Positions 1 to 7,673 are shown, counted from the stretch's first letter. The stretch: DNA of 24,278 nucleotides from JARROD01 sp037384225 (GCA_037384225.1 JARROD010000042.1:1-24278), one strand, 5' to 3'. Numbers and translations are program-made. Notes: generated from the letters alone by a model not told the origin.

Positions 1-2
1 GC

Positions 3-179
3 GAAAATGTGCGCTATTATGGTGATTCCAGCGGCACAGCGCAACTTATTGGGCTGTGCCGGTTATTGTCGCGGCTACTGGGGTCCGGCTGTGACACGGC
101 GCTGGAAATCCTGCCGCAACCGTCCTCAAAGGCGGCAAAGGCGGCTACAATAAGCAGCTTTATCGTAACTTCTCAATAA
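3..179 (+). CDS. C-terminal end of an unidentified gene, closed by a repeat element
   Basis: This frame is open from the window edge and stops at TAA 177-179, which lies inside the left end of palindromic element copy 1 (166-290). The last seven codons are therefore element sequence (ending ...IVTSQ). Upstream the frame uses coding-like codons and reads as a small hydrophobic and basic tail containing RYYGDSSGTAQLIGL. I do not recognise the family. The other frames are either closed or less protein-like. It may be a genuine gene whose original 3' end was replaced when the element inserted, or a remnant. In Pseudomonas the neighbour upstream of mfd is a glyceraldehyde-3-phosphate dehydrogenase, which this does not resemble. 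Confidence 0.35.
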   Translation, partial: ENVRYYGDSSGTAQLIGLCRLLSRLLGSGCDTALEILPQPSSKAAKAATISSFIVTSQ

Positions 180-290
180 CCCGGCGTCGGCACAATGTCA
201 GGCGGACGTCCGCCGTATCGAAGGCACCCTATCCCGGGTTATTGACCCTATCCCGGGTTATTGACCCTGTCCCGGGTTATTGAGAAGTTA
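166..290. repeat. Palindromic MITE-like element, copy 1
   Basis: The sequence TAACTTCTCAATAACCCGG (166-184) is perfectly inverted at 272-290, giving 19-bp terminal inverted repeats; the flanking G165/C291 extend the match by one pair. The interior contains a perfect 14-bp palindrome, GGCGGACGTCCGCC (201-214). The core from about 188 to 225 is shared with copy 2 at 9000-9084. The right end is expanded by a 19-bp tandem repeat; without the two extra units the element would be about 87 bp, matching copy 2. No coding capacity is visible, so it is a non-autonomous element or a REP-like palindrome. Ends of the form TA-ACTTCTC...GAGAAGT-TA would allow a TA target duplication, but copy 2 lacks it. 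Confidence 0.85.
226..282. repeat. 19-bp tandem repeat, three units, inside element copy 1
   Basis: Units at 226-244, 245-263 and 264-282 read ACCCT(A/G)TCCCGGGTTATTG. The first two are identical and the third has a single A-to-G change. The unit consists of the element's own right end, so the expansion multiplies that end. Confidence 0.9.
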
Positions 291-339
291 CGCTGTATCA
301 TTTTCACCTATTGATATTCAGGACGGTAATTCTCGGTCT

Positions 340-3300
340 ATGGTTTCGCATCACCCTATCAAACCACACCCCCCCAAAAAGCCCGGCGACAGGCAACATT
401 GGGGACAGCTTTACGGCAGCGCCCACGCACTGGCAATTTTGTCAGCGGCGCGCGCCCAGGATAGTTTAACCCTGGTTATCACCGCCGATACCAGCACCGC
501 CACGCGTCTTGAGAGCGAACTGGCCTTCTTTAAAGATCCGCAAGAAGATTTCCCAACGCTGCACTTTCCCGACTGGGAAACGCTGCCATACGACAGTTTT
601 TCGCCACACCAGGATATAATTTCAGACCGACTGCACACACTGTTTCGTCTGCCGACAGTAAGCCGCGGCATCCTGGTTGCATCCATCACCACGTTAATGC
701 ACCGTCTGCCGCCCAGAGAATACCTGACCGCCAACAGTCTGGTGCTAAGCTGCGGCGAAGCTTTCAATCTCAACGCTATGCGCGAGCAGTTGGAAAACGC
801 CGGCTATCGCAACGTCGATACCGTTTATGAACACGGGGAATACGCGGTGCGCGGTTCTCTGCTGGATATCTATCCCATGGGCGCGGAAACCCCCTACCGT
901 ATCGACCTCTTCGATGACGAGATTGAAACCCTGAGAACCTTTGATCCGGAAACCCAGCGCACTGTCGAACAAGTAGAAAACATTCGCCTACTGCCGGCCA
1001 AAGAATATCCCCTGGACAAAAACGGCATCCGCTATTTTAAACAACAGTGGCACGAGGCTTTTAATGTAGACCACCGCTCCTGCCCCATTTACCAGGATAT
1101 CAACGCCGGTATTGCACCGCCCGGCATTGAATACTACCTACCGTTGTTTTTCCCCAACTGCTGCACGCTGTTCGACTTTTTGCCCCGCGACGCCCTGGTG
1201 TTCACTCTCGGCAAACTGGATCTGGCGGCGGAAAACTTCTGGCGTGAACTGAGCCAGCGCTACGAAAGCCGGCGGGTTGACCCGCAGCGCCCGATACTGC
1301 CACCGCAGAAGGTATTTGTCAGCGCCGGGGAGGTGTTTTCGGCGCTGAAAAGCTGCCCCCGCGCCAGCATTCAGGCGCAGCCACTGCCCGAGGCCGCGGG
1401 TAACACCAACTTCACCTCCGAGCCGCCACCCAGGCTACCGATCAATGCCAAAGCCGACAATCCCCTCAGGGCTCTGGAAGACTTTTTAGCCGGCACCGAC
1501 AAGCGGGTCCTGTTTTGCGCCGAAAGCGCCGGCCGGCGGGAATCGTTGCTGGAATTGCTGCAGCGCATCGGGGTAACCCCCCAACCCAGCGATTCCTGGT
1601 CTTCATTTGTGCGCTCAGCCGCCTCCCCGGCAATCACCATAGCCGCACTCGAGCAGGGTATGGTGCTGCAGGACCCGAATATTGCCTTAATTACCGAATC
1701 GCAGCTGTTCGGCGAGCGGGTGCAACAGCGACGCCGCCGCAAACATGCCTATGACAGCAACGATCAGATCATTAAAAACCTCACCGAGCTGCGCATCGGC
1801 GCACCCGTTGTGCATATCGATCACGGTGTCGGCCGCTACCGGGGTCTGCAGACGCTGGAAATGGAGGGCCAGCCCAACGAATTTTTAATGCTCGAATACG
1901 CCGACAACGCCAAACTCTACGTGCCGGTCGCCAACCTGCATTTGATCAGCCGCTATTCGGGAGCCGGGGAAGGTCTGGCCCCTTTACACAGGCTCGGCAG
2001 CGAGCAGTGGCAAAAAGCCAAGCGCAAGGCCGCCGAGCAGGTGCGGGACACAGCGGCGGAATTACTCGATATTTACGCCCGCCGTGCCGCCCGCGAAGGC
2101 TACGCCTTCCGCAACCCGGGAGAAAGCTACCTGGCGTTTGCCGCCGGCTTTCCATTTGAGGAAACCCCCGACCAGCAGGATGCGATAGATGCGGTCTACA
2201 AAGATATGCTGGCGCCAAAACCCATGGACAGGCTGGTCTGCGGCGACGTCGGCTTCGGTAAAACTGAAGTCGCCATGCGGGCGGCTTTTATCGCTGTACA
2301 AGCCGGCAAGCAGGTGGCGATGCTGGTGCCGACCACCCTGCTGGCACAACAGCACCACCAGAATTTTAAAGACCGCTTTGCCGACTGGCCGGTTAACGTG
2401 GACGTGCTGTCGCGATTCCGCAGTGCCAAAGACGCCGCCGAGGTGCAGAAAAAACTTGCCGACGGCAAGGTGGATATCATCATCGGTACCCACAAACTGT
2501 TGCAGTCGGATCTGAACTATAAAGCGCTCGGTCTGTTGATTATCGATGAAGAGCACCGCTTCGGGGTTCAGCAAAAAGAGCGCCTGAAGTCGCTGCGCTC
2601 CGAAGTGGATATTCTGACCCTGACAGCCACCCCCATTCCACGCACGCTGAATATGGCCATGTCCGGTATTCGCGACCTTTCCATTATTGCCACTCCCCCC
2701 GCACGGCGTCTGTCAGTCAAGACGTTTATCCGCCAGCACGACACCAACTTGGCCAAAGAGGCCCTCATGCGGGACATTCTCCGCGGCGGTCAGGTCTACT
2801 ACCTGCACAATGAAGTCAAAACCATTGAAAAGACCGCCCGCGATATTAAGGCCATGGTGCCGGAGGCCCGCATCGGCATCGGCCACGGGCAAATGCGCGA
2901 ACGCGAACTCGAGCAAGTAATGTCCGATTTCTACCACAAGCGTTTCAACATCCTGGTCTGCACCACCATTATTGAAACCGGTATCGACGTCCCTAACGCC
3001 AACACTATCATTATCGACCGCGCCGATAAGTTCGGGCTGGCACAGCTGCACCAGTTGCGGGGGCGGGTCGGCCGCTCCCACCACCAGGCCTACGCCTACC
3101 TACTGACGCCCCCCCAGCGCACAATGACCGCCGACGCGGTCAAACGTCTGGAGGCCATCGCCAACGCCGAAGATCTCGGCGCCGGATTTACACTCGCCAC
3201 CCACGATCTGGAAATACGCGGCGCAGGGGAATTGCTCGGGGAGGATCAAAGCGGCCAGATGCACACCGTGGGCTTTTCTCTGTATATGGACATGCTGGAC

Positions 3301-3810
3301 CGGGCTATCAATGCCATCAAATCCGGCAAAACCCCCAATATCGAAGCCCCCCTGGACACCAATATCGAAGTCAATCTGCGCATACCCGCACTGATACCCG
3401 ATGACTATCTTCCCGATGTCCACACCCGTTTGATCCTCTATAAACGCCTGGCCAACGCCGCCGATCGCGAAGCCCTCAGAGAATTACAGGTGGAAATGAT
3501 CGACCGTTTCGGGCTGCTGCCGGAGGCCACAAAAAACCTCATGCAGGTAACGGAATTAAAACTCAAAGCCCAGCAATTGGGCATCCATAAACTCGAAGCC
3601 TCCAACAGCGGTGGTCGTGTGGAATTTTCCAATGAAACGCGTGTCGATCCTTTATCTATTGTACAGTTAGTGCAAACACAACCACAGATATACCGCTTGG
3701 AAGGGGCCAATCACTTAAAATTTCGCGTCGATATGGAAACCAGTGAAACCCGTATTCAAACCCTAACCAGCCTCCTCGAGCGCCTAACACCTAAGGATGT
3801 TGCTGCCTGA
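340..3810 (+). CDS. mfd: Transcription-repair coupling factor Mfd
   Basis: Mfd is a DNA translocase that removes RNA polymerase stalled at lesions and recruits UvrA. The protein has about 1156 residues (E. coli 1148). It has a UvrB-like N-terminal module with the conserved DWETLPYDSFSPHQDIIS stretch and an RNA polymerase-interacting domain around residues 487-540 (VVHIDHGVGRY). Walker A GDVGFGKTE is at about 635-643, the DEEH box (IIDEEHRFG) at about 736-739, motif VI QLHQLRGRVGRS at about 902-913, and a C-terminal UvrA-masking domain follows. The frame stays open upstream to a TTG at 280, but that codon lies inside element copy 1. ATG 340 is therefore preferred, with GGACGG 13 bases upstream as a weak ribosome binding site. 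The stop overlaps the csiV start by one base. The repeat element lies just upstream, so the native promoter may be displaced. Confidence 0.97.
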   Translation: MVSHHPIKPHPPKKPGDRQHWGQLYGSAHALAILSAARAQDSLTLVITADTSTATRLESELAFFKDPQEDFPTLHFPDWETLPYDSFSPHQDIISDRLHTLFRLPTVSRGILVASITTLMHRLPPREYLTANSLVLSCGEAFNLNAMREQLENAGYRNVDTVYEHGEYAVRGSLLDIYPMGAETPYRIDLFDDEIETLRTFDPETQRTVEQVENIRLLPAKEYPLDKNGIRYFKQQWHEAFNVDHRSCPIYQDINAGIAPPGIEYYLPLFFPNCCTLFDFLPRDALVFTLGKLDLAAENFWRELSQRYESRRVDPQRPILPPQKVFVSAGEVFSALKSCPRASIQAQPLPEAAGNTNFTSEPPPRLPINAKADNPLRALEDFLAGTDKRVLFCAESAGRRESLLELLQRIGVTPQPSDSWSSFVRSAASPAITIAALEQGMVLQDPNIALITESQLFGERVQQRRRRKHAYDSNDQIIKNLTELRIGAPVVHIDHGVGRYRGLQTLEMEGQPNEFLMLEYADNAKLYVPVANLHLISRYSGAGEGLAPLHRLGSEQWQKAKRKAAEQVRDTAAELLDIYARRAAREGYAFRNPGESYLAFAAGFPFEETPDQQDAIDAVYKDMLAPKPMDRLVCGDVGFGKTEVAMRAAFIAVQAGKQVAMLVPTTLLAQQHHQNFKDRFADWPVNVDVLSRFRSAKDAAEVQKKLADGKVDIIIGTHKLLQSDLNYKALGLLIIDEEHRFGVQQKERLKSLRSEVDILTLTATPIPRTLNMAMSGIRDLSIIATPPARRLSVKTFIRQHDTNLAKEALMRDILRGGQVYYLHNEVKTIEKTARDIKAMVPEARIGIGHGQMRERELEQVMSDFYHKRFNILVCTTIIETGIDVPNANTIIIDRADKFGLAQLHQLRGRVGRSHHQAYAYLLTPPQRTMTADAVKRLEAIANAEDLGAGFTLATHDLEIRGAGELLGEDQSGQMHTVGFSLYMDMLDRAINAIKSGKTPNIEAPLDTNIEVNLRIPALIPDDYLPDVHTRLILYKRLANAADREALRELQVEMIDRFGLLPEATKNLMQVTELKLKAQQLGIHKLEASNSGGRVEFSNETRVDPLSIVQLVQTQPQIYRLEGANHLKFRVDMETSETRIQTLTSLLERLTPKDVAA

Positions 3811-4865
3811 TGAAAAAAACCACTCTGCACAGTCAATTTATTAGTGCCATTATTTTAACAAGCCTCTACGCCGCAAGCTTTTCCATCAAGTCCTCTGCTC
3901 AGGAGGATGGCGACGACGGTTCTCCGCGTTGGTACCAGGTGGAAATGGTCATCTTTTCCCACAACAGCCCAGGTTCACCGCAAGAGGACTGGCCCCATGA
4001 TATCGTCCTCTCCTACCCGCCGAACTGGGTTGAACTCCCCCGCCCCGACACCGCCGCAGTCACAGACGCGCGGTCACAGGCGCAACGCTACGGGAAAACC
4101 GACACCCAAACCACCGGTGCACAAAGGTACACTGACGCCCACGCCTCGGAGCAAGCCGTGGACCTGGCTACCACACCCTACTACCCGCTGCCGGACAGCG
4201 AATATCAACTCAAGCGCGAAACCGCAGCTCTGAAACGGGATTCCCGCTACCGAGTGCTGTTCCACAAGGCCTGGAGGCAACCGGTGGTCGACTACAAAGA
4301 GGCGCCGGCGGTGCTGGTCGACGGCGGCGAAAGCTACGGCAATCACCGGGAACTGGAAGGCAGTATCACACTCAGTGTCTCCCGCTATCTGCACCTTCAC
4401 ACCAATCTGTGGCTGAGCCGGTTTAAAGCCAATTACGGTCAGGAATTCGGGGACTGGCCAGAACTGCCGGAGAGGCCCAGTCTGGCGCAATTGAGCGGAA
4501 ACAACCCGCTGCACTACAACGATCCCAGCACTAGCCACGTCAACACATCTGGCCGCAACAACCTGGGGAGTGCGGGCCTGGATAACAACATCGCCGACCT
4601 AAAAGGTGGCAAATCACTGGGCCTGCTGGCGGATTTGAATAGCGACAGCAGCGCCATCAATGACTACAGCAGTATTCTTTCACGGCCTTATGTTGTCGAC
4701 CAGGTTGTCACTTTAAAACAACAACGAAAAATGCGTAGTGGTGAACTGCACTATGTGGACCACCCACTTATGGGGCTGTTGATAAAGGTGGTCCCCTACA
4801 GGATTCCCAATGCCGACGAGGACAGCAAGCAAGATCGCAAAATAAAACCCTATCTTGCACAGTGA
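3810..4865 (+). CDS. csiV: CsiV-like peptidoglycan-binding exported protein
   Basis: This is a 351-residue protein with an N-terminal signal peptide (KK at residues 2-3, hydrophobic stretch about 9-25, possible cleavage after SSA). The mature protein contains RWYQVEMVIFSH, the typical start of the CsiV family. A conserved block at about 140-215 includes RYRVLFHKAWRQP, EGSITLSVSRYLHLHTNLW and later QQRKMRSGELHYVDHPLMGLLIKV. In Vibrio, CsiV is a periplasmic activator of PBP1A through LpoA, and it sits next to mfd in many gammaproteobacteria. ATG and the mfd TGA share one base (TGATG), which implies translational coupling; AAGGA lies about 13 bases upstream. Residues about 70-115 and 225-275 are low-complexity and may be lineage-specific. 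The name rests on sequence resemblance plus position. Confidence 0.85.
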   Translation: MKKTTLHSQFISAIILTSLYAASFSIKSSAQEDGDDGSPRWYQVEMVIFSHNSPGSPQEDWPHDIVLSYPPNWVELPRPDTAAVTDARSQAQRYGKTDTQTTGAQRYTDAHASEQAVDLATTPYYPLPDSEYQLKRETAALKRDSRYRVLFHKAWRQPVVDYKEAPAVLVDGGESYGNHRELEGSITLSVSRYLHLHTNLWLSRFKANYGQEFGDWPELPERPSLAQLSGNNPLHYNDPSTSHVNTSGRNNLGSAGLDNNIADLKGGKSLGLLADLNSDSSAINDYSSILSRPYVVDQVVTLKQQRKMRSGELHYVDHPLMGLLIKVVPYRIPNADEDSKQDRKIKPYLAQ

Positions 4866-4873
4866 AGCCTGAG

Positions 4874-4928
4874 GATACTACAGCTTAAGATACTACAGCT
4901 TAAGATACTACAGCTTAGGGTACTACAG
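4874..4928. repeat. 15-bp tandem repeat, about 3.6 units
   Basis: The unit GATACTACAGCTTAA is present at 4874-4888 and 4889-4903, with a one-base variant at 4904-4918 and a partial unit at 4919-4928. It begins nine bases after the csiV stop and directly precedes the large hairpin at 4935-4990. Confidence 0.9.
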
Positions 4929-4934
4929 GGGGGA

Positions 4935-4990
4935 CTCCTTTTTCACACAGGAACGCCGGGAAATCCCGGTATCCTTATGTGAAAAAGGAG
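4935..4990. terminator. Long imperfect hairpin between csiV and csp, possible bidirectional terminator
   Basis: The outer arms CTCCTTTTTCACA (4935-4947) and TGTGAAAAAGGAG (4978-4990) are perfectly complementary over 13 bp. Inside them AGGA pairs with TCCT, and CCGGG-AAAT-CCCGG forms the tip. The stem therefore totals about 22 bp with small bulges. It lies between the convergent csiV (+) and csp (-) genes, as expected for a shared terminator. It has T and A tracts within the arms but no clean terminal T-run, so it could also be a REP-type palindrome. Confidence 0.55.
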
Positions 4991-5128
4991 CGGGTTTTCC
5001 GATTAGCATCATCACTAACAACGACACCAGGTTTTCACGTGAAAGATGCTTCTCAGAAACCGTATCGGGTCAAAACAATTCCGGAAAAACTGAAGCCATT
5101 CCCGGGCACCTCAAATACAAAACTGAAA

Positions 5129-5167
5129 CAATGTCAAACACAAACAATGTCAAACACAAACAACGTC
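5129..5167. repeat. 16-bp tandem repeat reaching into the csp 3' end
   Basis: The unit CAATGTCAAACACAAA is at 5129-5144 and 5145-5160, with a partial third unit CAACGTC at 5161-5167. The last codons and the stop of csp lie within it. Confidence 0.8.
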
Positions 5168-5362
5168 TTCAGCCTGCAAACCTTTTTCTCCTTCGAGTAT
5201 ATCGAATTCGACAGGTTGACCTTCATTTAGCGAACGATAACCATCACCTCGAATATTCCGGTAATGGACAAATACATCATCACTACCCTCACCCCTTGTA
5301 ATGAAACCGTATCCGCGGGCATTATTGAACCACTTAACGGTGCCTGTTTCGCGAACTGTCAT
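5150..5362 (-). CDS. CspA-family cold-shock nucleic-acid-binding protein
   Basis: This 70-residue single-domain protein has the size of CspA. It carries TGTVKWFNNARGYGFIT with the RNP1 motif (GYGFIT) and RNP2 (DVFVHY), which line the single-strand RNA/DNA-binding face of the OB fold. Such proteins melt RNA structure during cold shock or growth. The ATG at 5362 is preceded by GAGG with 9-base spacing. The last residues (VVCV) are encoded inside a 16-bp tandem repeat, but the length is normal, so function is probably intact. The gene is not part of the Pseudomonas order at this place and probably represents a lineage-specific insertion. The specific csp paralogue cannot be named. Confidence 0.93.
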   Translation of the reverse strand: MTVRETGTVKWFNNARGYGFITRGEGSDDVFVHYRNIRGDGYRSLNEGQPVEFDILEGEKGLQAEDVVCV

Positions 5363-5790
5363 ACTTAACTACCTCGTTATTCTTATGTCTATTCGAATCG
5401 AAAAAACCAACCACCCGACAAAAAGCATCACCAAAATCGCAGCTGAGACACAAAACCAAAATCATGCACTACCACACCCTATCTAACTGCGATATAAACC
5501 ACTATAGCGACGCGGAAATTGCATTTACGATTTCAGCTACCATGAAACCCCACGATGCTTGAAAATACTTGTCAGATAATCAACCGATGACACTGTCCAC
5601 CGCCTTGCCTGTGCACGATTTAAAGCTGTATACAGTCGAAACACAATTTCCATACTGACTTAGCACCCTCCATATGATGCTCACACAACCATCGAACCGT
5701 TACGACAGCCTCGGCAGGGAACAGCCGAACGTTAACCTTTTTAAGCCAAATTTTGCCCAGTGTCCAGTAAAAACACGAACAAATCTATAC
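5363..5790. other. Intergenic stretch upstream of csp, no gene seen
   Basis: No convincing coding frame is present on either strand. It probably contains the csp promoter and leader, which are often long in this family, but I cannot assign them. A 10-bp palindrome CTGTATACAG (5626-5635) is present; it lacks the spacing of a LexA box. Confidence 0.4.
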
Positions 5791-6416
5791 TTACAATTCA
5801 ATTTTCAATAAATCAGTCAAACTGGCTTCGATGAGTGTCTTAACTCGACCCATTCCAAGTTTAAGATTATGGAATATATCTTCCATTGAAATTTCCACAC
5901 TCGTTTTACCTGCCGCCCAGTTTACAACGATACAAACAGAAACATATTTAATTCCCAACTCTCGCCGTCTCGCTGAAGCTTTATCACTTCGGCCGCGGAC
6001 TCAAGGCGTGGTCCCTGAGTACACCCGTACACACCCCAATCGGTGAAACAAATATTCAATCTCCGCGCATGAGCGATTAAAACCTTTCTCAATTGTTTGT
6101 CATAGGGAAAGGTAAAATCCACATGTAAGAGTTCCAGCCCTTCGCTTTCGGATCCCACGCAAAAAGTATGCGCACGTCCATAGGTGTAATCAATAACCTG
6201 ATCGGGAACAACAATGTGTCCAGGCGCCATTTCACTGTGAATTCCCCCTACCGCATTGACCGCAACAATACGATCGACACCCAACGATTTTAGCGCCCAA
6301 AGGTTTGCTCTATAATTAATTAAATGCGGCGCCAATTTGTGTTGCTCGCCATGGCGCGGCAAAAAAGCAATGGGTTGGGCACCAAGCTCACCGACAAAAA
6401 CCGGGCTCGAGAACAT
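5791..6416 (-). pseudogene. mtnP: Decayed S-methyl-5'-thioinosine/methylthioadenosine phosphorylase
   Basis: The first frame (ATG at 6416) carries family hallmarks: FLPRHGEQHKLAPHLINYRANLWAL, IAVNAVGGIHSEMAPG, VIDYTYGRAHTF and GVYGCTQGPRLESAAEV. The intact enzyme of about 245 residues splits methylthioinosine or methylthioadenosine in purine and methionine salvage. Here about 33 N-terminal residues, including the phosphate-binding GGTGL region, are absent; the homology begins abruptly next to the repeat-element end. After QRDG the frame shifts. The alternative frame continues with ELGIKYVSVCIVVNWAAGK and MEDIFHNLKLGMGRVKTL to TAA 5791-5793. About 16 residues that normally follow (the GMTGMPEAA segment) are missing, implying a deletion of about 46 bp. 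Both lesions should inactivate the enzyme. In Pseudomonas the intact gene occupies the equivalent place after csiV. Confidence 0.88.
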
Positions 6417-6425
6417 TTATGCAAC

Positions 6426-6456
6426 GATAGGGTCAATGTAACTTCTCAATAACTCG
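6426..6456. repeat. Solitary end of the palindromic element (copy 3)
   Basis: TAACTTCTCAATAACTCG at 6439-6456 matches the terminal repeat of copies 1 and 2 except for one C-to-T change. The adjoining GATAGGGTCAAT (6426-6437) is the reverse complement of the 12-bp ATTGACCCTATC (241-252) in the copy 1 right end. No second end is found nearby, so this is a remnant or recombination scar. It lies exactly between truncated mtnP and the mscS 3' end and supplies the mscS stop codon (6446-6448). Confidence 0.75.
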
Positions 6457-7573
6457 TGGTATTATACGGAGCACTTTGAGTTTCCCGTGCAATCGTTATT
6501 TCATCGGCAATATGCAACGTCGATGTCGGGAACGCGCACTCAGCGCCATGCGACTCTATGACTTCGAGAATTTTCAGTAGCACATCCTGTTTAATCTCAT
6601 GAAAGCGTATCCATTCCACCGTTTTGGTAAAGGTATAGACAAAAAAGTCCAGAGAAAAACTTCCAAAGCGGTTAAAATTGACTATCAATGTAGTGGAAGT
6701 ATCTATTTCTGGATGTGCCACCAACATCGCCTTCACATCGGCGATAATCAGCGCCATTTTTCCCGCATCGTCGTAACGAATGCCCACCGTCTCATAAATG
6801 CGGCGATTGAGCATACGCGAAGGGTTTTCAACAGAAATACTCGTAAAAGTCGCATTGGGAACATACAAAGGACGCTTGTCAAAAGTGCGAATACGCGTCA
6901 ACCGCCAGCCAATATCTTCCACGGTTCCCTCTATTTCCTTATCCGGTGATCGAACCCAGTCACCGACCTTAAAAGGCCGGTCCAGATAAATCATCAACCC
7001 GCCGAAAAAGTTAGCCAATAAATCCTTAGCAGCAAAGCCCACCGCTAGTCCGCCGATACCGCCAAAGGCCAGAACACCCGAAACACTATAACCAAAGGAT
7101 TGCAGAGCCACCAGCGCCGCTGTAATGATCACCGACACCCGCAACAATTTGCCCATCGCGGAAACCGTGGTTCTATCCATCGGTTTTTGTGTGTAACCAG
7201 GGTCCACCAGGTTCTGTTCAGCGCGCCAAATAAACCTGACCAAAAACCACGATAAAGCAGCTATCACACCGAGATCGCGCACCGGTCCCACCGCTTCAAA
7301 AATAACCGCTCCCGCCTTACTCCCGACAATATCCGCCGCCCAACACAGCCCGATCAATACAATTAACGCATTCAGCGGCCTGCCGGCAGCCTCCAGAAGT
7401 GCGTCATCCCAAAGATTCTTGGTTTTCTGCGCCCGCATAAGAAAATGCGACAATACCCTCTTGACGATTAACGCCAGAATCATGGTCAACAAAACCACTG
7501 CAAAAACCTCCGCAATCCAGAGATTCTCTTTGCCTGTCAGCTCAACCAACCAAGACTCTACTTTCTCATCCAC
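6446..7573 (-). CDS. MscS-family mechanosensitive ion channel
   Basis: This inner-membrane channel would open on membrane tension and release solutes during hypo-osmotic shock. About five membrane segments are visible (residues about 20-40, 67-83, 101-117, 144-160 and 166-198). The last is the Gly/Ala-rich pore helix (FGGIGGLAVGFAAKDLLANFFGG). The hallmark RPFKVGDWV beta domain and a cytosolic domain follow. The size (375 aa) is nearer the YnaI/YbdG type than small MscS. GTG 7573 is preferred because AGAGGG lies 7 bases upstream; the frame extends to another GTG at 7648. The TGA stop lies in an element end (6439-6456), so the final residues (NTTSY) are partly repeat-encoded and the native C-terminus may have been lost. 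The gene occupies the position of nagZ in Pseudomonas. Confidence 0.9.
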   Translation of the reverse strand: MDEKVESWLVELTGKENLWIAEVFAVVLLTMILALIVKRVLSHFLMRAQKTKNLWDDALLEAAGRPLNALIVLIGLCWAADIVGSKAGAVIFEAVGPVRDLGVIAALSWFLVRFIWRAEQNLVDPGYTQKPMDRTTVSAMGKLLRVSVIITAALVALQSFGYSVSGVLAFGGIGGLAVGFAAKDLLANFFGGLMIYLDRPFKVGDWVRSPDKEIEGTVEDIGWRLTRIRTFDKRPLYVPNATFTSISVENPSRMLNRRIYETVGIRYDDAGKMALIIADVKAMLVAHPEIDTSTTLIVNFNRFGSFSLDFFVYTFTKTVEWIRFHEIKQDVLLKILEVIESHGAECAFPTSTLHIADEITIARETQSAPYNTTSY

Positions 7574-7673
7574 GACTACACCCTCTAATACACAATCAAA
7601 AAATTTAGCGGTTCGATGCCCGCGCACCTCCCCGGCTATACGCTTCACTCACCACCAGACTGCGCGGGACACG

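Noticed and set aside
280..339. TTG at 280 as the start of mfd
   Set aside because: The codon lies within the terminal repeat of element copy 1 and the added 20 residues have no family counterpart; ATG 340 is preferred.
2062..2574. 170-codon open frame on the minus strand
   Set aside because: It is antisense to the Mfd helicase core and an artefact of codon bias.
4935..4990. Hairpin as an integron attC site or tRNA
   Set aside because: It lacks the core-site sequences of attC and has no tRNA cloverleaf; a terminator or REP-like palindrome is the simpler reading.
4979..5230. 83-codon open frame starting in the hairpin arm
   Set aside because: It runs through the hairpin arm, the tandem repeat and antisense to csp; low complexity and no family resemblance.
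5626..5635. CTGTATACAG as a LexA box
   Set aside because: The half-sites are separated by 4 bases rather than 10, so it is a simple palindrome.
5831..6046. 71-codon open frame on the plus strand
   Set aside because: It is antisense to the mtnP remnant; the minus-strand reading has clear family motifs.
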